Source of the DNA: Thermodesulfobacteriota bacterium
GTDB taxonomy: Bacteria > Desulfobacterota > SM23-61
Length of the DNA stretch: 19,781 nucleotides
NCBI GenBank assembly: GCA_030018715.1
Contig: JASEHN010000008.1
Location: 1-19,781, forward strand
Reading direction: 5' to 3'
Under the pieces are notes generated by a model, which searched no databases, had not been told where the DNA came from, and saw nothing but the letters and a program-made list of their open reading frames with translations. The position numbers and the translations under genes were made by a program. This document shows, piece by piece, positions 1 to 9,700 of this stretch; position 1 is the first letter of the stretch, and every line of letters starts with the position of its first letter.

Positions 1-22
1 GCTTTCGCCGGAATGACGGAAA
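1..22. repeat. Half of a possible REP-like palindromic repeat, cut by window edge
   Basis: The first bases read CTTTCGCCGGAATGACGG. This looks like the right half of the short palindromic intergenic repeats (TTCCGGC..GAAAGCCGGAATGACGG type) common in deltaproteobacterial genomes. The left arm would lie outside the window, so the palindrome cannot be confirmed. The rest of 23-140 shows no gene or clear signal. Confidence 0.3.
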
Positions 23-148
23 ACAGCATTTTAATACTTTTTACGAGATCATCAAAATTGGCTGAACATCAAGGCCAAATGAGGGGCAATGTCCCGGGAA
101 ATTTTTATTTGGCAATTTTCGTATCAGTTTAGCGATTTGAAAAAATGG

Positions 149-154
149 TATAAA
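149..154 (+). promoter_or_regulatory. Probable -10 element of the ncRNA promoter
   Basis: TATAAA lies 8-13 bases upstream of the point (about 162-167) where the long stem of the downstream RNA candidate begins, the right distance for a sigma70 start site. The matching -35 is weak: TTTAGC at 128-133 with a 15-base spacer, or AGTTTA at 126-131 with 17. The surrounding A/T-rich tract fits a promoter. Inferred from position and sequence only. Confidence 0.4.
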
Positions 155-161
155 AGCCTTT

Positions 162-336
162 GTTGAGGGCCGGGGGTTAGAGCGGAACGCGCCGGAAGCA
201 TCGGTTGGGTTTCCGCTTGGCTACGAGGACAAAAGATTGTTTCCTCCGGAGGAGGCGGGGGTTCTTGTCCGCCCCATATGCGGAGAAATCAGCGCCTTAT
301 GATTCCAAGCGTTCCGCTCTGGCCCCCGGCCCCTGG
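162..336 (+). ncRNA. Long rod-shaped structured RNA, 6S RNA-like candidate
   Basis: No ORF fits here, but the ends pair perfectly. Bases 167-176 pair with 323-332 (10 bp). After a 3x3 internal loop, 180-190 pair with 309-319 (11 bp). A large bubble (191-209 / 288-308) follows, then 210-216 with 280-287 (7 bp, one bulge), 219-221 with 271-273, 227-232 with 265-270, and an apical hairpin 243-247 / 251-255. A closing stem, a big central bubble and an irregular terminal hairpin in about 175 nt is the 6S RNA plan, in which the bubble mimics an open promoter. A -10 box sits just upstream and a T6 run lies at 362-367, without a strong adjacent terminator hairpin. I do not recognise the primary sequence, so 6S is an inference from shape. 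SRP RNA, RNase P and tmRNA hallmarks were not seen. Confidence 0.5.
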
Positions 337-435
337 GATCACTTGGCCCTTACAACACACCTTTTTTCAAAGAGCTAAAGTGTTACCAATTTTCATTTTT
401 CAATGAAATTTAAGAGTAGAAAAGGGTAGGGGGCG

Positions 436-1074
436 ATGACCCGGATTTATCTCGTTCGTCACGGGACGACGGATTGGAATAAAGGGGAAATTTTCCGTGG
501 CAGGATGGACTGTCAACTGAATGAGACGGGTCAGGCAGAAGCGAGGGCATTGGCTGCTTATTTCCGGAAGGTTAACATTGAAATGATTTACAGCAGCCCG
601 CTCTCCCGGGCTACAGAAACGGCTACAGCCATCGCCGAGGGGCGGCAACTGCGGGTAGTCCTTGACCCGGCGTTTATTGATATAGACTTCGGTGAGTGGC
701 ACGGCCTGGCCTTGAAAGAAGTGAGAGAAAAATATGCCGAGCTTTACCGAACCTGGCGGGAGCGGCCGCAGGCCGTCACTTTTCCCGGAGGGGAGAATTT
801 GGCTCAGGTGCGCGCCCGGGCCTGGGAAGGTTTACAGAGAGTGGTGCGCGAGAACCAGGAAAAGACGGTCCTGATTATCTCCCATCGGGTTGTCTCCAAG
901 ATACTGATCTGTGCGGCCCTGGGTCTGGAAGATTCTCATTTCTGGCAGATCCGGCAGGATACCACGGCGATCAACTGCTTCGAGCACAGGCCGGGAGGTT
1001 TCATTGTCTCTCTGATAAACGACACCTGCCATCTGAAATCGATCCAAGGCGGCGTTTTGCAGAAAGATTTTTAA
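436..1074 (+). CDS. Histidine phosphatase family protein (phosphoglycerate mutase/CobC-like)
   Basis: A 212-residue cytosolic phosphatase of the phosphoglycerate mutase superfamily. The N-terminal LVRHGTTDWN carries the phospho-accepting His9 in the RHG motif. SSPLSRATETA (about 53-63) supplies the second active-site Arg, FGEWHG (85-90) the acidic proton donor, and IISHRVVSK (147-155) the second His. The usual glycine after that His (SHG) is replaced by Arg, a change that recurs in the family. Length is typical. The ATG is preceded by a G-rich Shine-Dalgarno (AGGGGG). The stop overlaps the next start (TAATG at 1072-1076), so it is the first gene of a three-gene operon. The substrate cannot be read from the sequence; alpha-ribazole phosphatase, phosphoglycerate mutase or a broad phosphatase are all possible, and no cobalamin genes are nearby. 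Confidence 0.9.
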   Translation: MTRIYLVRHGTTDWNKGEIFRGRMDCQLNETGQAEARALAAYFRKVNIEMIYSSPLSRATETATAIAEGRQLRVVLDPAFIDIDFGEWHGLALKEVREKYAELYRTWRERPQAVTFPGGENLAQVRARAWEGLQRVVRENQEKTVLIISHRVVSKILICAALGLEDSHFWQIRQDTTAINCFEHRPGGFIVSLINDTCHLKSIQGGVLQKDF

Positions 1075-1979
1075 TGAATCGTTTGAAAAAGAAAATATCC
1101 GCTTTCTGGGGCGAACGGCTTCGGTTTCAGTTGAGGGCAGCTTGGGACATTTTCTGGGAGGCCCGCCGGGCTTTTTCACAGGATGGATGCATGAACCTGT
1201 CCGCAGCCCTGGCTTTTTATTCGATCCTCTCCCTGATCCCTTTTCTATTTCTGTTGGTTTCGGCAGCGAGTTACCTCCTTGGTTCTTCCGAGCAAGCCCA
1301 TCAGTTGACCTGGTCTTTTTTAGACCGCCTGTTTCCCCAGGCCAGCGCAGTGATTTACAGGGAGGTGAAGGCCATTTCCCAGCGCGCCGGGGTCCTGGGA
1401 TGGGTGGGGTTTTTATCCATGATCTGGACCGCCAGCGTTATTTTCTCCTCCCTGGAGTTTGCCATGGGAGTCGTCTTCCGGGTAGAACGGAGGAGGCCTT
1501 TCTTGAAGTCCAAAATGTTGGCCCTCACCATGATCCCGGCTTCGGCCCTGATCTTTTTCCTAACTCTGTTTGTAACGGCTTTTGCGGGGGTTATGGACAG
1601 ATTTGAAATCAAATATTTTGGCCTGAACTTGACTCATTCTGATCTATTCGAGTTCCTGGTTGGCTTCTTATTTCCGTACCTGGTTCTGACAATTGCCTTC
1701 ACGTCCGTTTACAAGATTATCCCCAATACTTCGATTGCTTTCCGCCATGCCCTGGCCGGAGGCATGAGCTGTGCTTTTCTTTTCGAGGTAGCCAAACATT
1801 TTTTCACCTGGTATATAGGGCGCTCGTCTCAGTACAACGTGATCTACGGTTCCCTGGAGGCCATCGTTATCCTGGTGATGTGGGCCTTTTATTCATCAAG
1901 TATCCTTTTATTCTGCGCCGAGGTGGTCTCGGCCTACCGCCGCCGGGATATCACCCTTCTGGGAAAAGCCTTCCTTTGA
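1074..1979 (+). CDS. YihY/virulence factor BrkB family inner-membrane protein
   Basis: A 301-residue polytopic membrane protein. The start is the ATG at 1074, one base into the previous stop codon (TAATG), so translation is probably coupled; the longer upstream open frame is only a shadow of the phosphatase gene. Family marks are the amphipathic N-terminus followed by MNLSAALAFYSILSLIPFLF, then SAASYLLG, GVLGWVGFLSMIWTASVIFSSLEFAMG, an extracytoplasmic loop, LVLTIAFTSVYKIIPN, and the last helix with GSLEAIVILVMWAFYSSSILLFCAEV. That gives about six hydrophobic segments, as expected. The family was once mis-named ribonuclease BN; its transport role is unsettled. It sits 40 bp before the MFS gene on the same strand. 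Confidence 0.92.
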   Translation: MNRLKKKISAFWGERLRFQLRAAWDIFWEARRAFSQDGCMNLSAALAFYSILSLIPFLFLLVSAASYLLGSSEQAHQLTWSFLDRLFPQASAVIYREVKAISQRAGVLGWVGFLSMIWTASVIFSSLEFAMGVVFRVERRRPFLKSKMLALTMIPASALIFFLTLFVTAFAGVMDRFEIKYFGLNLTHSDLFEFLVGFLFPYLVLTIAFTSVYKIIPNTSIAFRHALAGGMSCAFLFEVAKHFFTWYIGRSSQYNVIYGSLEAIVILVMWAFYSSSILLFCAEVVSAYRRRDITLLGKAFL

Positions 1980-2018
1980 AGCGGCCGGGTGAGAGGCAAA
2001 ACCGGAGAAGGAAGAAAT

Positions 2019-3203
2019 GTGAATATAACGGAAAAGGGCAATCGGGCCCGCTATCTCTTTTCTTTTTGCGCCTTCCATTTCTTAGACGATGGTTTTGCAG
2101 ATTCTATCTACCTTCTCCTTCCTTTTATCGCCGCCGAGTTGCATCTTTCCTTCAGCCAGGTGGGATTGCTCAAAGGGGTTTTCTCCGCCTCCATGAGCCT
2201 CCTGCAGTTTCCCTTGAGCCTCCTGGGGGAGAAGGCCGGAGAGATAACCGTGATCGTCGGCGGCACTTTTGGACTGGCCGGGGGATTTTTGTTGCTGAGC
2301 ATGGCTTTCACCTTTCCGGCAATATTGTTCTCCCTGATTTTGGCCAAGGAGACAAACGCCGGCCAGCACGGACTCGGCTCATCCGCCCTTTCCCGGGTCT
2401 TTGAGGAATCCGGGCGGCGGGCCGCGATGGGGACTTATAATTTTTCCGGGGACATGGGAAAAGTATGCTTGCCTTTCCTGGTGGCCTTGATGATCAACCT
2501 CTGGGGATGGAGGGAGGCGGTTTTCACTTTATCCATTGGGGGTTTTGTAGCTGGCGCCGTCCTCTGGATACTGACCCGCAAGCAAAAGCCTCCGTCTCCC
2601 TTGACCTTGCCCCAGGAAAAGCTGCCGCTAAAAGCGCCCGGCTGGGGCATTCGTGACCGAAAAAGTTTTTCGGCCCTTCTGACCATCGGGGTGATTGACA
2701 TCTCAGCGCGCATGGCTTTGCTCACTTTCCTCCCCTTTCTTCTTCTCCATAAAGGAATAGAAGCTTCGCAGGTTGGGTTCGCCCTTACCCTTCTCTTCGC
2801 TGGCGGGGCGGTGGGGAAATTTGCTTGCGGAGTTCTGGCGGAATGGTTCGGGGTGATCCCCATGGTGGTAGCCACCGAAGCGCTCACGACCGCGGGAATA
2901 TTATCTTTATTCTGGGCTCCGCTGGCCGCGGTCTGGATTCTCTTGCCGCTAGTGGGAGTGGTTCTCAACGGGACTTCTTCCGTACTCTATGCCACCGTTG
3001 CCGAGATCATCTCTCCCGCCGGTCGATCGCGGGGCTACGGCCTATACTATGCCATCACTTTGGGAGCAGGGGCCATATCTCCCATCCTTTATGGTTTGCT
3101 CACCGATTCTTTGGGGCTTTCCTTTACCATCATCAGCACCGGCCTGATGGCTTTGATTACCATTCCCCTGAGCCGCTATCTTTCCAAGAATACAGCTACC
3201 TAA
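2019..3203 (+). CDS. MFS transporter, fosmidomycin-resistance-like
   Basis: A 394-residue major facilitator with about 12 hydrophobic segments. I choose the GTG at 2019 because GGAGAAGG lies at proper spacing just upstream; an in-frame GTG at 1989 would add 10 charged residues and has no such site. The N-terminus (FHFLDDGFADSIYLLLPF) and the segment from about 115 (NAGQHGLGSSALSRVF, then GRRAAMGTYNFSGDMGKV) resemble the Fsr subgroup of MFS exporters, where a similar Q-H-[PG]-x-[AG]-S-S pattern is followed by a G-T-Y-N/F-x-G-D-x-G-K loop. The substrate is unknown. It ends the plus-strand operon, and its TAA overlaps the end of decayed minus-strand sequence at 3200, so the defence island begins directly at this stop. 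Confidence 0.88.
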   Translation: MNITEKGNRARYLFSFCAFHFLDDGFADSIYLLLPFIAAELHLSFSQVGLLKGVFSASMSLLQFPLSLLGEKAGEITVIVGGTFGLAGGFLLLSMAFTFPAILFSLILAKETNAGQHGLGSSALSRVFEESGRRAAMGTYNFSGDMGKVCLPFLVALMINLWGWREAVFTLSIGGFVAGAVLWILTRKQKPPSPLTLPQEKLPLKAPGWGIRDRKSFSALLTIGVIDISARMALLTFLPFLLLHKGIEASQVGFALTLLFAGGAVGKFACGVLAEWFGVIPMVVATEALTTAGILSLFWAPLAAVWILLPLVGVVLNGTSSVLYATVAEIISPAGRSRGYGLYYAITLGAGAISPILYGLLTDSLGLSFTIISTGLMALITIPLSRYLSKNTAT

Positions 3204-3620
3204 CCATCCTCCAGCAGTTTGGCGATCTCCTCCGGCCCCGGCAAAGGCGAAAAGCCCTCCCATGGCGCGAGGGAAGTGTTCGATGCGGCCCACCAGCTCA
3301 CGCTCCAACTCACCCTCCGCATGCTCCTCGCCGAGTTCGAGAAAGTCAAAGGCGTACTCATCCTTGACCGCCAGCTTTGCCTGAGCGCGCAGCTTGGGCA
3401 TCAGGGCCTTGTCGAAGTTGGTCTGGCCGAGCAGGGTCTTCTCGTAGCTCTGGTTCTCGATCTGGTGTATAAGGATATTCTTGGTCCATCCGAACTTTCT
3501 CGTCATGCGGATGTAGAACTCTCGTTCGAGAGTATCCTTACATTTGCGAAATAACCAGGTGCTTAGCCCAACTGATTTCTCCAACCAGCGGTTGGAGTTT
3601 TTCGTGGCCGTGATAGGCAA
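3200..3620 (-). pseudogene. Remnant of a DUF1016/YhcG-family PDDEXK nuclease
   Basis: On the minus strand, residues from about 3590 to 3265 read CKDTLEREFYIRMTRKFGW, TKNILIHQIENQSYEKTLLG, QTNFDKALMPKLRAQAKLAV and KDEYAFDFLELGEEHAEGEL, ending RAMGGLFAFAG. This is the middle of DUF1016 (YhcG) proteins, putative PD-(D/E)XK nucleases frequent in defence islands. The N-terminal DUF1016 helices before it and the nuclease core after it (normally beginning right after GGLFAF) are absent. In the next frame the same DNA encodes SPLPGPEEIAKLLEDG followed by a stop at 3200, which looks like the C-terminus of a real protein. A large deletion with frameshift therefore probably joined middle and tail. Non-functional. 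The 3621-3779 stretch beside it contains no gene I can support. Confidence 0.8.
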
Positions 3621-3779
3621 GATAAAGAGGATATTATTAAAGTCAAAAATGTGGTTTTAAGGGAAAAGGTCTACCCTTTTAGAGGAGTTCTCCCGAAATC
3701 CCCAATTGTTGCACTGGTCCGCCCCGGACTAAACGACTTTCTTGATGCAAACGAGGATTGTACGGGAACTGAACTGAAA

Positions 3780-6713
3780 TTATCCCTTTATTTCATCCTC
3801 CAATCTCTTAATATCCGCTTCATCGAGGGGCTCTTCGACGGCGTTGCGGAACCAGGAGCGATCAAAACCATTAGATGAAGTGGCTTCGATCCTGATTTTT
3901 ATTAATGCGTTATCGGATTTGTCGGCAAGGTTCGCTATGGCAGGGAATGCCTTGAATACCTGGTCCCTTGTGGCATGGAATGATAAAGCAACGCGATTCA
4001 TGCGTCCCCCCGGCTCAGTTAGGGCCGCCTGTTGCTCAATTCGGGTCTCGCTTTGTTGTATTGGAGTAACTTGCCCGGGTGGGAGAAGTCCGGCTCCTGT
4101 TCCCGGTGCGGCCTCACCAGGCATCGGTACTGTCGGAGCCTCTGGAACGGCCTCGGGTGCCATGAGAAAACCGGATTCAAAATCGATTTCATCTTCGCTG
4201 ATTGGTTTTCCGAGGACTACCTTGTCCCGGCTAATCTGAAACTTGCCATCACCCCCAATTGCCGGGCTGCTTCCGCTTGTGTATGCGAAAACACTTTCGG
4301 CAATCCCGCGGACCATAGCTTTGCGCAGGACATCAGCGGATTCCAAACGGGGAGGGGAAATGTCGCGGAAGAAAGATTCGAGCACATCGGATGCCTTAAT
4401 GCCCTTTATCAACACTTCACTTCCGGAAACCGGTTCTCCAAGCTTTACTCGCTCGGCAATCTTGCGCGGGGTCACCGAAGGGTGAAGGCGTTTTGTACCC
4501 AAACTTGTCAGCAGCTCCATGATCCTTTCATGAACGCCGGTTGCCTGGAGGGGCCGTCCGCCTCTCTCCACTTTTTCGATCTCAAAGTCGCCATTAACAA
4601 CGCGAGGCAACCAGATAGCGGCATAAAGTTCCCTGAAGCATGACTCCGCCGCAGCCTGTTCGGTTCGTTTCCTTTCCTTAAGCTGATCGACCTGGTCCTT
4701 GGTGAGGCGAAGCTGTTGCTTTTTACTCTCCACCCGATCAATGGCCAATAAATAGCGGACTGCCCGGCGAAGTGCCTCGATTTGCTTCTTCTCCGGGATT
4801 GCCAATCCAACCCCGTTCCGAAAACGCCTTGGGCGCTCTCCATACTTGGAGAGAAGCTCCTTTGCCTGCCGTTCCTGTTCCCCTTTGCTTTCTCCTGCAA
4901 ATTCGATGGGAAGGTACCCCACCAGGAAACGGGGGTCCTCATCGGGGATATCCTGGCTCTTCATGGGCCAGACAACGGCTGTATGTTGGCCCGCGAGGCG
5001 CTCTTCCAGCATTTCCTTAACCTTCTCCCGAACCGGGCCATGGCCGCGCGCCTGGGTCTCTTCCCGGGAGATGGCCTGCTCGGCATCCTCAATGAGTTTA
5101 GTGACGTTCGGGTCCTTTTTGAAGCAGTAACGAACGCCGTCATAATGCAGGTAAAGGCAGGAGTTCCGGAGCTCGGATAGCACTGCCGTTGCGGTGATGT
5201 TGTCGAGATCGGGGCCGACGCACGCCGAAAGGAGGTCGCTCTCCGTCACGCCGGGAGGGAGGGTCTCATCATTCCCCACTTCCTGACGCCGAAGCCCTCC
5301 GAACGAATAAAGCAGGATGGCAGTGGCCAGGCAAGTGGTGGGTTTCACGCTGGCAAGCGCGGGTGTCTCGCGCGCCATTCTCTCATCGATCCGTTTTGCC
5401 CGGGCATTGGGACCATCGATATCCGCCGTAATGACCGGATCATAATCGTTCTGGACACCCAATTCCTTGAGCATCTTGACCCGGACATCCGCATCCCGTA
5501 TGGGAACTTCTCCCGGTCCCAGCAGAGGTTTGGCGTTGCCGTTCTTTTTCAGGGAGTACATACAGGAGGCCAGGAAACGAAGGGCCCCGCGGGTTCTTTG
5601 AAAGGCATCAACGGCCGTCCACCTTTCGCGAATGACATCTATGAGTGCCGGATGAAAAGGATAAGCTGCCCGCAGACGGTCGCGCAAAAGCCTACCTTCT
5701 TCATCGGCCTGCTGGCGCTCGGAGGGCGATTCCGCATGGGCCCGCCGCATGCCGGTCACAACTTCCTGGTAAGACCCGGCAACCTCGGTTGCCGCAGCAT
5801 GATCAGGTATGCTTCCTAGCAGACGGCGCTGCAAGATGGGGAGGATCTCATCTCCCGAGACCGGCTCACGCAGTTGATCGACCCGGGCGGCAAGTTTATC
5901 TATCTCGGCAAGGAGCCCCACATTGCCGAGAGCCTCCCTCGCGCTCCAGGTCAGGGAATAGACGAGGGCCGCTTTTGAACTGCCGGCGACTTCGACGGTT
6001 AAACTTTGGAAGAAATCCTTTGCCTGTCGCTGGAGGGTGGAATCAAGGACGCTCACGGCCGCAGCCCGTTCCATATATTTGAGCACTTCGTCCAAAAGAA
6101 TGAGAACTGGCCCTCCGCCAGCTCCCTTCGTGAGTAGGTCACGGATCAGGTCGCCCCCGGGAGCCACGCGATCTTTGTCATGATCGGCCACGATAGGGAA
6201 GGCCTTTTCAGGATCGATCTGCCAGGCGATCCATCCCCACATTGTCTGGATCGTCCGCCCGTTTTCCAGGGTTTTGCCGTTGCGGGCATCGAATTTCTCC
6301 CCATCGAATACCGCCACAGCCACATTTTGTGGGTAAGATTTGAGCTTGCCAAGAAAACTTTTTGCCTCCGGCATTGCCTTGAGGGTGTCGGGATTTTTCG
6401 CCGCATGGAAAAGCGCAGCCAGGGTATGCGACTTCCCGCCGCCAAAGGGGGTACGGAGTTTTAGCACCCGGTTATATCCCGGTTTGCCGGCAAGAGACGC
6501 GAGCACCTCTTCAAGGAGCCTCTGCAAATCAGCCGTGAGATACGTAGCCCTGAAGAATGCTTCAGGGTCCCGGTTCACCACGGGCACATTGGGATCGTTG
6601 GCGGCAATAGCCCCGAGATCGATGGCGAAGACCGCCTCGGTGAGTGCTCCGGCCTCCACATCGGGATGGAGCTTCACCAAATCCGTCCATGGGCGAAGCG
6701 CATGTGTGCTCAT
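3780..6713 (-). CDS. DUF499 family AAA-type ATPase (COG1483; PglY/BrxC-like)
   Basis: A 977-residue predicted P-loop ATPase. Walker A is TPFGGGKSHT (88-97) and Walker B VLILLDEV (203-210), in the N-terminal region typical of DUF499. The middle is helical and charged, and a Pro/Gly/Ala-rich linker (about 850-890) leads to a small C-terminal domain ending LDEADIKRLEDEIKG. The ATG follows AAGGAGAAG at good spacing, 82 bp after the methylase stop, so it is the last gene of the minus-strand operon. DUF499 proteins are relatives of the PglY/BrxC ATPases of Pgl/BREX phage-exclusion systems and are repeatedly found beside DUF1156 methylases in defence islands. Here it presumably provides the large ATPase of that restriction-like system; the exact role is inferred. 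The length is ordinary and the gene looks intact. Confidence 0.88.
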   Translation of the reverse strand: MSTHALRPWTDLVKLHPDVEAGALTEAVFAIDLGAIAANDPNVPVVNRDPEAFFRATYLTADLQRLLEEVLASLAGKPGYNRVLKLRTPFGGGKSHTLAALFHAAKNPDTLKAMPEAKSFLGKLKSYPQNVAVAVFDGEKFDARNGKTLENGRTIQTMWGWIAWQIDPEKAFPIVADHDKDRVAPGGDLIRDLLTKGAGGGPVLILLDEVLKYMERAAAVSVLDSTLQRQAKDFFQSLTVEVAGSSKAALVYSLTWSAREALGNVGLLAEIDKLAARVDQLREPVSGDEILPILQRRLLGSIPDHAAATEVAGSYQEVVTGMRRAHAESPSERQQADEEGRLLRDRLRAAYPFHPALIDVIRERWTAVDAFQRTRGALRFLASCMYSLKKNGNAKPLLGPGEVPIRDADVRVKMLKELGVQNDYDPVITADIDGPNARAKRIDERMARETPALASVKPTTCLATAILLYSFGGLRRQEVGNDETLPPGVTESDLLSACVGPDLDNITATAVLSELRNSCLYLHYDGVRYCFKKDPNVTKLIEDAEQAISREETQARGHGPVREKVKEMLEERLAGQHTAVVWPMKSQDIPDEDPRFLVGYLPIEFAGESKGEQERQAKELLSKYGERPRRFRNGVGLAIPEKKQIEALRRAVRYLLAIDRVESKKQQLRLTKDQVDQLKERKRTEQAAAESCFRELYAAIWLPRVVNGDFEIEKVERGGRPLQATGVHERIMELLTSLGTKRLHPSVTPRKIAERVKLGEPVSGSEVLIKGIKASDVLESFFRDISPPRLESADVLRKAMVRGIAESVFAYTSGSSPAIGGDGKFQISRDKVVLGKPISEDEIDFESGFLMAPEAVPEAPTVPMPGEAAPGTGAGLLPPGQVTPIQQSETRIEQQAALTEPGGRMNRVALSFHATRDQVFKAFPAIANLADKSDNALIKIRIEATSSNGFDRSWFRNAVEEPLDEADIKRLEDEIKG

Positions 6714-6795
6714 GAATCTTCTCCTTTTCCCATCGTGTATGCTTTTTGTTTACACTCCACAGGGCAAAGCTTTCCGATGGAATGGCAGGGGCCGG

Positions 6796-9700
6796 TCATT
6801 TTTTACTCCCCCTGCGATCAAAAGAAAACATTTCGCCCACTGCCAACCGCTGGTCGATAAGTGCGCGCCAGTTGGCAACCAGTTTCTTCAGTGCCGTTTG
6901 TTCCACTGCGGAGGTTGTTATCGATAGTTCTGCTCCATCTTCCTTTTTCCCTGCCAGGGCTGTCCCCGCCAGAGCCTGTGCTACCACACGTAGCCGCTCG
7001 CTGTCCGGGCGTGCCTCATCCAGGAAGCGGTTGAGATTGCGCGGCTCATTTTCCATGAGCCACAGAATGCGATGCAGGGCATCAATGAGCAGAGGGGAAT
7101 TCCCATCGTCCGTAGGTACCCCCAACTTTTCGTTGTCCCCCCGGTCCGAAAAATCACGGAGGCGGTACTTTCCTTTTTTCTTTTCGACAAGTGCGCGGCT
7201 GCCGGTCGAAAGGCCATTTTGACCGTCAAGCTCAACATTCTGCCCATAGGTAAACACAATAGCCTCTCCGGCATCCATCTCCGCTGCTCCATAAGTGTAA
7301 CGCCAGAGAACATAGAACCGAGTCGGTCCATCCACACCTGCCACACCGCTACCAGTAAGGCCGAAGATCTTCTCCAGCATGGCCTCAAGAACCACCCCCT
7401 CCACCTCCGCAAGAAACTTTTCGGCCGGAACTTCTTCTCCATTGGCATACTCTACACGAGAAAAGCGGGTGAATGCGCGCAACCCAGCGCCCACAGCAGC
7501 AATGACCAGGTCCGCGCCGGTGATGCCCATCTTCCAGAGCGTATCTACGCGCTCGCGAACTATCCGTTCAAGCTCGGGGCTAACCTCGTCTTCGTAGCGG
7601 CCAGCAGACGAGCCTTCACGCTTTCGGGCGATCAGGAAGATGCTGGAGGCCAATGCTGCAGCTTCCTGCGCACGAAGTCTGCCTGGCTTCTCGGTATCAA
7701 CAGGCCATGCTTCTGTAACGGTAAACGCGGCTTGGCGAAGAGCATCCACTAAAGTGGCCCACCCAAGAGTCGTCTTATGGGCATAAACTACAGTCATTTG
7801 ACCATCGAACTTTAAGATTCGGTTAGCTTGCGAGAAAGCCTGATGCATCATTCTTTCATAGGCCAGATTCGCCTTCTGTTTGCTGCCGCCATGTCGCACT
7901 GCATCTGCTACGGCTTCACTTTTCTTGGGCGTGCCCTCGCCGCTAAAGTGTTCCGGGAATAAATGCCCAATGGTTCTTTTGAGCCAAACATAGAAATAAT
8001 CGGAGATGTTTGCGTACGGAATATTGTCATAGTAAGGTGGATCGGTAACCACTGCATCGAAAGTGCTATCGTCATAGGGGAGTTCCATGGCTGATCCACG
8101 TGCAACAACGCCTGGGCTCGGAAAATCCCCATCTCGAAGTCCTGCAGGAACATCATCAATGCCGGATACCCAACTTGCTCCATCAGGATTGAATGGGTTT
8201 GTTTCCGCGAAATCCCACACCATAGGCAACGCTTGACGGCCGAACGTATGAACAACACCCCGTCCCCCTGTATAGTTGAAAACGCAAAGGGTTGAGTTGA
8301 AATCCGCCAATCTATCAATTATAGCTGCGAGTAAAACCATGAGTGCCTGAACTCTTTCGAGATCACACCCAATGTGGCGCATTTCCTTTTCTGCTTCTCG
8401 CACACAGGCTGTGAATGATATTAGGCAAAGCATCTGGCGCGGAGAAAAAAGATGATTGAAAGAAGTCACGCCATACAGAATGCAGAAGTTGGCGTTTTTC
8501 GCATCATTAACTATTAGCTCGTTTGGCACTGAAATCCCGCTCTTTGCTGATACCTTTTGGAGCCTCCGGGTAATCTCCGATTCAGAGGGAAGGGTATTTT
8601 CAAGTAGAGTAGATGAAAGATAAATTTTTCCGCGTTCGCCCTTCTTTGTGCAAGCAACAGCCATCAGTTGATATGCAACGCGATAAGCACAGCCTTCTGT
8701 TTTTACGTAATCGCTATCAGCAACGGTCCCGCAAAACGAACACGTTGCATTTCCCCCTTTGGACCCCGCCGCCGGATCGAACCCAAGTCCTTTTTCCGTC
8801 GTCGATTCGACCACCTCGAAGCGGACTTTCTTCTCACCCTTTGCTGTTACCATTTTTAAGGCAACGAAACGCCCTTTCTTCCTGCAGAGCCAGGTCTGTT
8901 TAACAAGCGGCACCGTTGCCCCGCACGAAGGGTTCTTGCACTTCACCGTTCGTGTCCAAAGGTACGCTATCGGAGTGAGATATCCACCGGGCATCTTCAA
9001 CTTCTTTTGTCCCTTTTCATCCTCAAAGAGAGCCCTTTGCTTATCCGGGACTAAATACTGGAGAGGTGCATTCGGGTCCCGTATCAGTGGATATAGATCT
9101 CCGATCTCCTCTTTTACCTTTTCCAGGACCCAATTTCCCCAATATCTTACTTCCTGTGCCAATCCTCCCCAGGTTGTCTCTCCCTTTTCGTTATTAGGAC
9201 CGGTCATGCCGCGGGCATTTGTATCCGGCTTTCCATACTTTTGGGGATAGACAAGGGTGCAGAGTTCGATGATGTGCGCAACTGGATTGAGGTCCAAGGC
9301 GTAGGCCTCGCAGCCCAGGCGTAGGGCTTCAAGAGGAATTGCTCCGCCACCAGCGAACATGTCAAGTACCCTCGGGCGAGGAGCGCGCCTCTGCTCGATG
9401 TCCTCCCGCGTTACTATATTTTTTTCTCTTGGCCACTTGAACTCGTCAATCCAGGAGGGCCAATTTCCCGTTAAACTGGCTTGGGTCAGTTCTTCGGTCA
9501 GGCGATCCGCATGGGCATCAAGGATATGTTCCTGAGCTTGCTTGATGACAGACGGATTACCCGGATACTTGCAGAGGCTCTCCACGAACTTGGCCGCATT
9601 CGCCCGGCCAAGGCTCTGTTTTTTGTTATCCGGGCCGTTTTCCGGAATAAACCGGGAGGCCGGAACCAACGCCCCATAGACCGCAGCCCGGCAAGCCACC

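Noticed and set aside
696..1073. In-frame upstream extension of the YihY/BrkB gene
   Set aside because: The extra 126 residues are an out-of-frame reading of the histidine phosphatase gene, rich in Arg/Gly/Pro with no membrane character. The ATG at 1074 overlaps the phosphatase stop and begins the recognisable family sequence.
3640..3700. Possible terminator hairpin after the DUF499 gene
   Set aside because: AAGGG/CCCTT can pair for only about five bases with a long loop and no following U-run on the minus strand.
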